From Chloroflexota bacterium (GTDB lineage Bacteria; Chloroflexota; UBA4733), in the NCBI GenBank assembly GCA_023381895.1, contig JAMCTA010000112.1, positions 1 through 20,510 of the forward strand: a stretch of 20,510 nucleotides of DNA, given 5' to 3'. A program made the translations under genes and the position numbers. Below, in pieces: positions 1 to 6,571 of the stretch (position 1 is its first letter; every line of letters begins with the position of its first letter). The notes under the pieces were generated by a model. The model saw nothing but the letters and a program-made list of their open reading frames with translations, searched no databases and was not told the origin of the DNA.

Positions 1-1
1 C

Positions 2-724
2 GAACAGGCCAAGCTCGCTGTGCAAAACGCCCAAGAACAGCTTGCTCTCACTAAGCAGCCTTATACAGCGCAAGACGTGGAGCAGGCTCAGGCAGCAGTT
101 GATCAAGTGAAGGCCGCCTACGATCAGGCGGAACAAAACCTGAAGGACACTACAGTGACGGCCCCGATTTCCGGGGTCATCACTGAAAAGAGTGTGTCCA
201 GAGGCGTTCTGGTTGGTCCGAATACCACGCTGGTCACCATTGCGAGCCCCGAGGATGACGTCGAAATCAACGTGCCTGAGACAGAGATCGCTGGAATGGT
301 CGCGGGCAAGCCGGTGACGATCAATGCCCAGACCGCTGGAGTGACCGGGAGCCTCAAGGGCAAGGTGACCAACGTCGCCCCTAGCGCCGATGCAAAGAGT
401 CGAGCATTCTTGGTCAAAGTCGCACCTGACACCGCCACGGCCCCCCTGCTTCCGGGGACCTTTGCGACGGTCACCATCACACCTGAAGAGCATGCCAATG
501 TCTTGGCGGTGCCCAGTGACTCAATCGTGCAACGAGGCGGTAAGTCTACCGTCTTTGTCGTGCAGAACGGGATGGCAAAGCAGGTTCCGGTGAGCGTGGG
601 CCTTTCGAACGGCACATTGACAGAGATCGTGTCCGGCGTGCAACCTGGCTGGGAAGTCGTCACGCAAGGTCAGGACACGTTGGTTGATGGTGACCACGTC
701 ACCGTCGCGAAGACGTCAGGATAG
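2..724 (+). CDS. HlyD/AcrA-family efflux periplasmic adaptor, 3' part (5' end outside window)
   Basis: The reading frame is already open at the left edge, so this is the C-terminal part (about 240 residues) of a membrane-fusion (adaptor) protein that links an inner-membrane exporter to the outside. The visible part starts in an alanine/glutamine-rich coiled-coil hairpin. It continues into the second half of the lipoyl-like domain (VTAPISGVITEKSVSRG) and the beta-barrel region (VEINVPETEIAGMVAG), and ends with the membrane-proximal domain (VPSDSIVQRGGKSTVFVV, then VQPGWEVVTQGQDTLVDGD). This is the standard MacA/HlyD order. An in-frame GTG at position 20 is internal to the coiled coil and is not the start. 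The exporter genes are not downstream, because a strong hairpin follows the stop, so they must lie upstream. Substrate is unknown. Family call is firm; subtype is not. Confidence 0.9.
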   Translation, partial: EQAKLAVQNAQEQLALTKQPYTAQDVEQAQAAVDQVKAAYDQAEQNLKDTTVTAPISGVITEKSVSRGVLVGPNTTLVTIASPEDDVEINVPETEIAGMVAGKPVTINAQTAGVTGSLKGKVTNVAPSADAKSRAFLVKVAPDTATAPLLPGTFATVTITPEEHANVLAVPSDSIVQRGGKSTVFVVQNGMAKQVPVSVGLSNGTLTEIVSGVQPGWEVVTQGQDTLVDGDHVTVAKTSG

Positions 725-748
725 AACACTGGGACTTGAGGTGCGGTG

Positions 749-790
749 AAGAGAGGTCTGAGGGACAACCCTCAGACCTCTCTTGTTTGA
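749..790 (+). terminator. Intrinsic terminator after the efflux adaptor
   Basis: A perfect 16-bp inverted repeat (749-764 with 769-784, loop ACAA) begins 25 nt after the stop and is followed by the T-containing GTTTGA. The stem alternates AGAGAGGTCTGAGGG and its complement. The T-tract is short, but stem length and position make a rho-independent terminator the best reading. The rest of 725-897 shows no gene. Confidence 0.8.
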
Positions 791-897
791 GACGGATTGC
801 CCAGTTCACGGGATTGTTTCCGGGAGATCAGCGAGAATACCATTACCAATACCAATAGCTAGCGGAACATTGCGATTCCATAGATTGTCTATATGAA

Positions 898-1167
898 ATG
901 CTTACAGTTGTGGAACTTCAGGTATTTGACGCTGTGGCACGCTGGCGGCATTTTACGCGGGCAGCCGAGGAGCTTGGCGTCGCACAGCCTTCGGTGACAT
1001 ATCACGTACGAGAGCTCGAGCGCCGGCTGGGGGTGCCGCTCGTGGATCTGGTCGGGCGGCGAGTACAACTGACCGACGCAGGCGAGCGTCTTGCGCGACG
1101 AGCCGCAGCCATTCTCGCCGGCCTACGCAACCTCGGGGTCTACCCGCGCCGCTGGGCGCGCTCGTAA
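898..1167 (+). pseudogene. LysR-family regulator, truncated after the N-terminal HTH
   Basis: The 89 residues read as the start of a LysR-type transcription factor: a winged HTH with FTRAAEELGVAQPSVTYHVRELE, then LGVPLVDLVGRRVQLTDAGERL, and the beginning of the linker helix. At about residue 78 the similarity stops (LGVYPRRWARS, then TAA). The roughly 200-residue effector-binding domain is missing in all frames downstream. Full LysR proteins are about 300 residues. The last 28 nt overlap, on the opposite strand, the 3' end of the small gene at 1140-1256, so the break probably marks a recombination junction. It could still make an HTH-only peptide, but without the effector domain it would not be a normal regulator. 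The HTH identification is firm; calling it a pseudogene is inference. Confidence 0.8.
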
Positions 1168-1256
1168 CGGACGACCGCGGCGGTACAGTGATTCTTCCGA
1201 GCCTCCTGAAGCCGTTCCTGGTAGATGGTCTGGCCCATTTTGATGAATGGAAACAT
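1140..1256 (-). CDS. Small protein (38 aa), paralogue of the neighbouring 60-aa ORF
   Basis: This short frame begins with ATG at 1256 and ends with TAG at 1140. The peptide starts MFPFIKMGQTIYQERLQEAR and continues KNHCTAAVVRYERAQRRG. Its first 23 residues align without gaps to the next upstream small ORF (1305-1487). M1, I5, Q9, T10, Y12, E14, R15, L16, E18, A19, R20 and H23 are identical, and most other positions are conservative (I/L, F/Y, Q/E, Q/R). Such protein-level conservation between two adjacent frames argues that both are or were translated. A purine-rich GGGGGAGAGAGA lies about 8-20 nt upstream of the start. The product is basic and amphipathic-looking. I do not recognise the family and assign no function. 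Its 3' end overlaps the LysR remnant on the other strand. Confidence 0.55.
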   Translation of the reverse strand: MFPFIKMGQTIYQERLQEARKNHCTAAVVRYERAQRRG

Positions 1257-1304
1257 TCTTGTCATCTCTCTCCCCCGGCTCATGGTGCCGGTAGGCTTCT
1301 GTGA

Positions 1305-1487
1305 TCAGGCCGCTCGGCGCTTGGCGCCGGCCAACCGGCGAAAAATGCTTATGTTTCCCTTAGACTGTCCGCTGGCTTTGGCGCTGTTCCGGCGGGTGCG
1401 GATCGCCTGGGTATATTGGTGGCTCTCCCGCGCCTCGCGGAGTCGCTCTTCATAGAGCGTCTGGGGGGTTCCAATGTAGTGGAGCAT
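1305..1487 (-). CDS. Small basic protein (60 aa) of unknown function, YxERLxEAR motif
   Basis: The frame is open far upstream (to 1805), but the internal ATG at 1487 is the supported start. It is preceded by AGAGGAG with a 6-nt spacer (TCAGCA). The peptide starts MLHYIGTPQTLYEERLREAR and runs through ESHQYTQAIRTRRNSAKASG to an Arg/Lys/Ala-rich C-terminus (RRLAGAKRRAA). The N-terminal 23 residues match the paralogue at 1140-1256, whose start lies 48 nt downstream of this stop, so the two may be co-transcribed. The conserved core suggests one amphipathic helix with a basic tail, which would fit binding to nucleic acid or to a partner protein. That is only a guess. It is divergent from the large XRE-NB-ARC-TPR regulator at 1854. 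Confidence 0.65.
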   Translation of the reverse strand: MLHYIGTPQTLYEERLREARESHQYTQAIRTRRNSAKASGQSKGNISIFRRLAGAKRRAA

Positions 1488-1853
1488 TGCTGACTCCTCT
1501 CTTATCCTGTTCTTTTGTTGCCAGCTTGATTGTCCGGGAGTGAGCGGCTGGGGACCACGAACAAGGTGAATAGTTGGACGCCCTCTGGGACGAACTTGTA
1601 GAAAGCGCCACCGTCTAGCGAGCTCTTCGTATCGATGTCTGAGGGGGAGCGCCGTTGGAGGTGGTGACGTGCCCCACGTGGACCCTCCGGCTACGTGTTT
1701 CCCAGTGACTGGAGAGGACTCGTGAACCAGGCACAGGTCTCCGGCGCGAAAGAAAGGTGAGCGAGATGGGATGGATAATGAGGTCGTGCTACGATGACGT
1801 GGCAAGCTTGCGTGACATTCACGACGAGGCGGTGATCAAGACGCGAGGTCACT
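1488..1853. other. Divergent intergenic region between the small-ORF pair and the XRE-NB-ARC regulator
   Basis: About 366 nt hold no convincing gene. The minus-strand frame running through it lacks family-like features and is best read as non-coding upstream of the 60-aa ORF. Possible weak -10 elements on the plus strand are GATAAT (1774-1779) and TACGAT (1790-1795), but neither has a good -35 at 16-18 nt. The start of the regulator is preceded by GAGGT at 1845-1849. No operator palindrome stood out. Confidence 0.4.
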
Positions 1854-4478
1854 GTGTGTTCTGATGTTCGAGCGCCCCATCTTCATCTTGGCGAGACGGC
1901 TGAGTCGCTTGGAGACTTGCTGCGTCGACTGCGCCTGGAGCGGGGCTTGACGCAAGAGCTCCTCGCCGAGCGTGCGGAAATGAGCGTTCGCGGTTTGCAG
2001 AAGGTGGAGCGGGGTGAAACCAGGCCCTACCGGGAGACTCTCGAGCGGCTCATGATCGCACTCGAGATTGACCCACAGATGGCCGAGACCTTGAGAGTAC
2101 TGGGTCGTGGCCATCCGCGACGGAGCGAAGAGGGCGAGGATGCCCAGGGGGGCGTAGCTCCTGTTACCCTGCCGCGGCCACTGACCGGCCTCATCGGGCG
2201 CACTAGCGAGATGGCGGACCTGAAGCGGCTGCTTGGCGATTCCCGCCTCGTCACCGTCACCGGTCCTGCCGGGATTGGTAAGACTCATCTCACCCTGCAG
2301 GTAGCCTGGGATGTAGCCCCGCAGTATGCGGATGGCGTGTGGTGGGTTGACCTGGGGACTGTCGTCAGCCCGGCGACTGTTCTGCAAGCCGTTGCTGAGA
2401 CACTACACCTAGCGGAGAGGCCACCGCTTGCTCTCACAGAGACCGTGCACGCCGCTCTTGAAGATGCTCACGCACTTCTCTGTCTGGATAGCTGTGAGCG
2501 GGAGATTCAAGAGTGCGCACGCCTCGTGGACGATTTGCTGCGGACGTGTCCCGCTCTCACTATCGTTGTGACGAGCCGCGAGCCATTGCTGGTCGCAGGC
2601 GAAGTACTCTTTCGACTGCTTCCGTTGGGATATCCATCCTCTGAGGAGGACTATCCCGTGGAGCAGCTTCTTGGGTTTGCCGCGGTCAGGCTCTTCGTTG
2701 AGCGAGCAAGTGCTATTGATCCCACCTTTGCGCTGAATGACGAGTCGGCTCGCTACGTAGTGCAGATATGCGAAAGGCTGGATGGCGTCCCGCTCGCGCT
2801 TGAGCTCGCGGCAGGCTGCGTGTCTGCCATCAGCGTTGGTCAGCTCGCTGAGCGGCTGCACGAGCGGTTCGCGTTGCTGACGGGCGGTAACCGCTCTGCA
2901 CCACTACGCCATCAAACGCTGCGAGCGGCCATTGACTGGAGCTATGACCTCCTGGATGAGATTCAGCGACTGCTCCTGAACCGGCTCTCGGTGTTTTCGA
3001 GTGGCTGGGACCTTGATGCGGCCGAGGCAATCTGCTCCGGCGGAGGGTTGGAGCAGCCAGCAATAGTCCGGATACTGATTCAACTGGTGACACGCTCTCT
3101 CGTCATGGCGGATAGCCGGCAGTCTTTGGTGAAGCGCTACTACCTGCTGGAGACGGTGCGGCTCTATGCGCTTCAGCAACTGCGAGCCCAAGGTGAGGAG
3201 ACAATCTTTCGCCAGCGCCACGCAGAGTACTTCCTAGCGTTCGCCCAGCAGGGTGGTGCTCTCGAGCCTGACCCCGCGAAGCGGCAGCAGCGCAACGACG
3301 CATTGGAGCGAGAAGAAGGAAACCTTCGAACTGCGCTCCAGTGGTTCAGCGAGCAGAGCGGCCCAAAGGAGCTCGTCACGCTCGTCAATGCGCTGACGCC
3401 ATACTGGCACGCCCGTAACCGCTACAGTGAAGCACACGAGTGGCTGGGGAGAGTCCTTGCCTTGAGCGAGCTCAGCACGCTTCCCCACGATCACGTACGT
3501 GCCCTCTACAATGCTGGGACGATTGCCCTCGCTGAGGGTGATCACCGGCGTGCCTGGGACCTGCTCATGCGCTCCGTAAATCTGGCCCGGAACCTAGAGG
3601 ATCCCCGTGACCTTGCGCTGGCACTTGGGAGCGCTGCGGAAGTGGCGACGCACAACCGTGAGCGTGAGGCCGAGCCACTGCTGACAGAGAGCCTGCAAAT
3701 CTACCAGCAGGTCGGCGATCGCTTGGGAGAAGCGAAGAGGCTTGGGCAGCTTGGCGTACTGAAAGCCTATGCAGGTGAGCTCGACCGTGCCGAGACCCTG
3801 TTACGCGACAGCGTTGTGCGATCGCAGGAGGCCGGCGACGCTGTCGGCGTCGCTCACGCGACCGCGGGATTGGGTCTCATTGCGACGTGCCTGGGTGACT
3901 GGGATGTCGCCCAGGCACGTTACGAGGAGGCGTTGAAGCTCTACCGGGAGCGCCGGAACCGGCGCGGAGAAGGGTACACGCTCTGTGCCCTTGCCCAGAT
4001 TGCTCTTCACCGTCGCCAGCTCAATAGCGCGGGAAGGCTGCTGCTCGAGAGTCTAGAGATTGCCCGAGACTTGAACCTGCGCGATCTCGAAGCGTGGACA
4101 CTCCTGAATCTGGGCCGCCTCGCGCGAGAGCGCAAGCTGTATCGAGAAGCCCATCAGCGCCTGGCAAGCTGTCTGTCGCTACGACTGGCGCAAGGTCACG
4201 AGTGGGGAGCGGCGGTTGCCCTAGCCGAACTGGCGGAGACGGAGATTCGGGAGGGAAAGCCGCGCCGTGCGGTGCCTCTGCTGGCTGCCGCGGAGCGCCG
4301 GCTCACGGCACCGGACTTGCTTCCTACCACGAGTGATCCCAGCGGCTATTCCCTTGATCGTATTCAGCGTCACCTTGAGGACCTGCGACAGCAGCTCGGA
4401 GAGGAAGAGTGGTGTAGCGCCTGGGCACTCGGGCACACTCTGGAAGACCGCGACCTCATGGGTAGTAGCGTGTTCTAA
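1854..4478 (+). CDS. XRE-type HTH / NB-ARC (STAND) ATPase / TPR transcriptional regulator
   Basis: An 874-residue cytoplasmic signal-transduction ATPase. Residues about 18-75 form a Cro/C1-type HTH (LGDLLRRLRLERGLTQELLAERA, then GLQKVERGETRPYRETL). The NB-ARC module follows, with LTGLIGR at 110-116, Walker A GPAGIGKT at 137-144, a Walker-B-like stretch ALLCLDSCE at 207-215, the sensor VTSREP at 239-244, and the GVPLALELAA motif near 311-320. The C-terminal half (about 470-860) is helical repeats of TPR type (for example NAGTIALAEGDHRRAWDLL). The GTG start has GAGGT 5 nt upstream and an in-frame stop at 1833-1835, so it cannot extend. Known relatives bind DNA through the HTH and use ATP-dependent oligomerisation as a ligand-controlled switch, with the TPRs sensing a partner or ligand. 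It has no BTAD or C-terminal LuxR HTH. Target unknown; the divergent small ORFs are the nearest candidates. Confidence 0.9.
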   Translation: MCSDVRAPHLHLGETAESLGDLLRRLRLERGLTQELLAERAEMSVRGLQKVERGETRPYRETLERLMIALEIDPQMAETLRVLGRGHPRRSEEGEDAQGGVAPVTLPRPLTGLIGRTSEMADLKRLLGDSRLVTVTGPAGIGKTHLTLQVAWDVAPQYADGVWWVDLGTVVSPATVLQAVAETLHLAERPPLALTETVHAALEDAHALLCLDSCEREIQECARLVDDLLRTCPALTIVVTSREPLLVAGEVLFRLLPLGYPSSEEDYPVEQLLGFAAVRLFVERASAIDPTFALNDESARYVVQICERLDGVPLALELAAGCVSAISVGQLAERLHERFALLTGGNRSAPLRHQTLRAAIDWSYDLLDEIQRLLLNRLSVFSSGWDLDAAEAICSGGGLEQPAIVRILIQLVTRSLVMADSRQSLVKRYYLLETVRLYALQQLRAQGEETIFRQRHAEYFLAFAQQGGALEPDPAKRQQRNDALEREEGNLRTALQWFSEQSGPKELVTLVNALTPYWHARNRYSEAHEWLGRVLALSELSTLPHDHVRALYNAGTIALAEGDHRRAWDLLMRSVNLARNLEDPRDLALALGSAAEVATHNREREAEPLLTESLQIYQQVGDRLGEAKRLGQLGVLKAYAGELDRAETLLRDSVVRSQEAGDAVGVAHATAGLGLIATCLGDWDVAQARYEEALKLYRERRNRRGEGYTLCALAQIALHRRQLNSAGRLLLESLEIARDLNLRDLEAWTLLNLGRLARERKLYREAHQRLASCLSLRLAQGHEWGAAVALAELAETEIREGKPRRAVPLLAAAERRLTAPDLLPTTSDPSGYSLDRIQRHLEDLRQQLGEEEWCSAWALGHTLEDRDLMGSSVF

Positions 4479-4509
4479 CTCCGCGGGGGCAACGGACCTG
4501 GTCGCAACA

Positions 4510-4555
4510 GGGCGCCGCTCAACTCAATAGGAGCGCGTGCCCTCTGGTTTTCTCT
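4510..4555 (+). terminator. Possible terminator after the XRE-NB-ARC regulator
   Basis: GGGC (4510-4513) and GCTC (4517-4520) can pair with GAGC (4531-4534) and GCCC (4539-4542), with a small internal loop. The hairpin is followed by T-rich CTGGTTTTCTCTT. It begins 32 nt after the regulator stop. The stem is imperfect, so confidence is moderate. Confidence 0.45.
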
Positions 4556-4597
4556 TCCGCCGTGCTGTGCTACCACGGGATCGGCGATGAATAGTGT

Positions 4598-4626
4598 TTG
4601 TTACCTCTGCTGATTTTCCCTACACT
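4598..4626 (+). promoter_or_regulatory. Candidate sigma70-type promoter for the AhpD-like gene
   Basis: TTGTTA (4598-4603) and TACACT (4621-4626) are separated by exactly 17 nt. Each matches consensus at four of six positions. Initiation would fall near 4633, leaving a leader of about 35 nt before the GTG start. Confidence 0.4.
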
Positions 4627-4669
4627 GGCAGTGAGACGGAGATGGTGAGCACCGAAAGAGGTGAAGGAC

Positions 4670-5116
4670 GTGCGCATCGACTATGCCCGGGTCATGCCTG
4701 CTGCCTACCGTGCGCTTGCCGGCGTCCAGCGAGTCGTCGACAAAAGTGGACTTGACCCGAAGCTGCTCGAACTAGTCAAGGTGCGAGCATCGCAACTGAA
4801 CGGCTGCGCCTTCTGTCTGGACATGCACACGAAGGACGCGCGCGCCATCAGTGAGACGGAGCAGCGCCTCTATCTCGTCGCAACCTGGCGCGAGGCGCCG
4901 GTATTCACGCCCCGAGAGCGCGCCGCCCTCGCTTGGTGCGAGAGCCTGACGCTCCTACCCCAGGCGGGAGCTCCCGACGACGTCTACGACGGAGTGGCGA
5001 GTGTTTTCTCGCCCGAGGAGATCGTCGCGCTGACGCTCGCCGTCGTTGCGATCAACGGTTGGAATCGCTTCGCCGTCGGCATGCGCAGTCCCGTCGGGAG
5101 CTACGTCCATAGCTGA
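4670..5116 (+). CDS. Carboxymuconolactone decarboxylase / AhpD-like alkylhydroperoxidase-family protein
   Basis: About 148 residues in the AhpD-like fold, a small helical family whose CxxC-containing members reduce peroxides or act as thiol-disulfide partners. The diagnostic motif is NGCAFCLDMHTKDAR: C46, C49 and H53 from the chosen start, which are the catalytic dithiol and proton-relay histidine. The family-typical LLELVKVRASQLNGC precedes it, and ALAWCESLTLL then VALTLAVVAINGWNR follow, all as in full-length homologues, so the protein looks complete. GTG at 4670 is preferred over GTG at 4661. AGAGGTG at 4657-4663 then serves as ribosome-binding site with 6-nt spacing, and MRIDYARVMPAAYRAL is the usual family N-terminus. 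It appears monocistronic, between a candidate promoter and a decayed toxin-antitoxin remnant on the other strand. Actual electron donor unknown. Confidence 0.9.
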   Translation: MRIDYARVMPAAYRALAGVQRVVDKSGLDPKLLELVKVRASQLNGCAFCLDMHTKDARAISETEQRLYLVATWREAPVFTPRERAALAWCESLTLLPQAGAPDDVYDGVASVFSPEEIVALTLAVVAINGWNRFAVGMRSPVGSYVHS

Positions 5117-5146
5117 AATCTCTTCTCCAGTAGCTCGCATTGGATA

Positions 5147-5194
5147 CTCGCTCGTCAGGTAGTCAACAACGACATCAGTGTCGAGAAGATGCAT
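5147..5194 (-). pseudogene. PIN-domain (VapC-like) toxin, N-terminal remnant
   Basis: Reading leftward from ATG at 5194 gives MHLLDTDVVVDYLTSE. This is the first beta-strand and first helix of a PIN-domain ribonuclease, including the first metal-binding Asp (LLDTDVV). Similarity stops after about 16 residues, and the frame then runs into the antisense of the AhpD-like gene. The remaining acidic residues of the PIN active site are absent. It lies immediately downstream of an antitoxin-like frame, in the usual antitoxin-toxin order. A non-functional fragment is the best reading. The short match limits certainty. Confidence 0.5.
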
Positions 5195-5483
5195 CAGCCC
5201 GAACCGGCGCCCGGTCGGCGCTGCGCTCCTCCTCTAGCTGCTTCAACGCATTGCCATCGACCAGACCGCGCCAACTACCAAAGGTCGGCTGAAATGCCGA
5301 TCGGTCCGTTGGAACCGGATGTGCCTGATGTCGGTGTGACGGAGTGACCGGCATGGGGATCGCTACGTCTTTTCATCTCCCCATCGCCGCATGCGGGGGT
5401 TGACCGGTACGGCGCACGTCCTCGGCAAGCCATAGCAGTTCCGGGACGTTGGTAATATCGACTTGCTTGATATCCTTGGTCAT
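5175..5483 (-). pseudogene. Antitoxin (VapB/Phd-like, paired with PIN toxin), interrupted by an in-frame stop
   Basis: ATG at 5483 has a strong GGAGGAG ribosome-binding site a few nt upstream. The frame reads MTKDIKQVDITNVPELLWLA and then EDVRRTGQPPHAAMGR before TGA at 5373-5375. The same frame continues KDVAIPMPVTPSHRHQ and, near its end, AFQPTFGSWRGLVDGNALKQ, finishing at 5175. Both ends resemble one antitoxin family: an N-terminal 'VDITNVPELLRLAEEV' segment and a C-terminal 'GSW-GLVD' segment that wraps the toxin. Between them, the +1 frame encodes a more family-like RMRRWGDE. A pair of compensating one-base changes in CCCCC and AAAA runs could therefore explain the stop. As read, it makes only 36 residues. 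Either a true pseudogene or homopolymer sequencing errors. The C-terminus overlaps the PIN toxin start by 20 nt. Confidence 0.6.
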
Positions 5484-5680
5484 CAGGCTCCTCCTCCCAG
5501 GACTCCTGTATCATCCCACTCGTTGTGGCCACGCCTGTTCGCTCTACTGCCCACACGCCATTGATCGTACCCGGCTTTATCCCTTGATCGACGCTATTCG
5601 CGCCAACCAGTTCATCTCCGGGCTGGCTCCAGGATTCCGACAGGCACGCATGCTCTTTGCGCTAGAAGTGCGGCTGCAGA
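5484..5680. other. Intergenic stretch upstream of the antitoxin remnant, no gene recognised
   Basis: About 200 nt between the antitoxin start and the end of the DUF6807 gene. The plus-strand frame here (reading AIDRTRLYPLIDAIRANQF and on to FALEVRLQ) has protein-like composition but matches nothing I recognise, and it runs antisense into the DUF6807 gene. On the minus strand the region should hold the antitoxin promoter, but no good -35/-10 pair stood out. Confidence 0.35.
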
Positions 5681-6571
5681 CTAGGTCAGGCGCTGGTGAT
5701 CCAAGACCTCACCGAAGGCAACGGCGGCGGCATAGTCCTGCCAGCGTCCTTGAACATCCGCTTCCGTGGCATCGCCGAAATGCAGCAACAGACGGTAGCG
5801 CAGGAACAGCGGACGCCAGGGCGGGATGACCAGCGGCTCGGCGAAGTAGCTGGAATGCGGACCGAAGGGGCCGTAGTTGCGCGTGAACCAGGGTTGCGGC
5901 GCGCCCGGATTGTGCGGATGATCCAGCAACGCCAAGCCGCAGCGTGCACCGTCGATCTCACCGGAGCAGTCGATCCATTCCGCCGGGCGGCCGAAGGTCT
6001 CGCTCTCGTTGCGCTGACCCCGGCTATTCACCATTAGTCCAGTACCGCGCGGTGTCAGGCCCGGCGCCGGGCGCACCAGCGGCATCGCCGACTCGTTGGT
6101 CGGCTGGAGTGTGAACGTGGCGTCGCTGGCTGCCAGCATGATTGCCCAATCGATGACAATTAGCGGTCCGCCGGTCGCTTCGTCGGCGGCGATGCGCAGG
6201 TCCCAGGTTGCCCGCGCCACCTGCCGACCGGTGGGGCTGAGCCACTCGTGGGTCGTGCGGAAACCGACTCGCTCGCCGGACGTGACCAGCCGATCATAAC
6301 CCTGCTGGAGCTGGCGTCCTTCACGTGGATTGCCGCGTTCGAGATAGAAGTCCCAGGTGCCATCGCCAGCTTGTACCAGGTGGTGCGCAAACCAGGCGCC
6401 GTGATGGTGCCGGTGATCCTCTGGCGCATCTTCGGTGAGCGCGGGTCCGCCGGGAAGCGCCAGCGGATGCAGGTAAGGCTTCCGTCCGGCTTTGCCGTCG
6501 ACATAGCCTAGGACTAGCGCACCGTCAAAACGTGCTTCCAAGCCCGTTACCGTTTGTTCAAGGCTCAACAT
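5681..6571 (-). CDS. DUF6807 ('methane oxygenase PmoA'-like) family protein
   Basis: A 296-residue protein of the family often auto-named 'PmoA', now DUF6807. The signature is the His-rich segment DHRHHHGAWFAHH (residues 52-64), preceded by KPYLHPL (31-37). Later features are an aromatic-rich beta core, LALLDHPHNPGAPQPWFTRNYGPF, and a final GPHSSYFAEPLVIPPWRPLFLRYRLLLH. These match the family over its full length. There is no relation to particulate methane monooxygenase: no membrane segments and a different fold. Members commonly sit in sugar-degradation clusters beside Gfo/Idh oxidoreductases, as here, so a role on a carbohydrate or sugar-derived lactone is plausible but unproven. No signal peptide, so cytoplasmic. 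Its ATG overlaps the stop of the enolase-superfamily gene (ATGTTGA), indicating co-translation. Last gene of the leftward operon. Confidence 0.85.
   Translation of the reverse strand: MLSLEQTVTGLEARFDGALVLGYVDGKAGRKPYLHPLALPGGPALTEDAPEDHRHHHGAWFAHHLVQAGDGTWDFYLERGNPREGRQLQQGYDRLVTSGERVGFRTTHEWLSPTGRQVARATWDLRIAADEATGGPLIVIDWAIMLAASDATFTLQPTNESAMPLVRPAPGLTPRGTGLMVNSRGQRNESETFGRPAEWIDCSGEIDGARCGLALLDHPHNPGAPQPWFTRNYGPFGPHSSYFAEPLVIPPWRPLFLRYRLLLHFGDATEADVQGRWQDYAAAVAFGEVLDHQRLT

Noticed and set aside
5449..5829. Plus-strand ORF upstream of and antisense to the DUF6807 gene
   Set aside because: Protein-like in its first part but without a recognisable family or ribosome-binding site; the second half is antisense to a confident gene.
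5681..6571. Reading the 'PmoA' name as a methane monooxygenase subunit
   Set aside because: The protein is soluble with a His-rich DUF6807 signature. It lacks the membrane helices of particulate methane monooxygenase and sits in a sugar locus.
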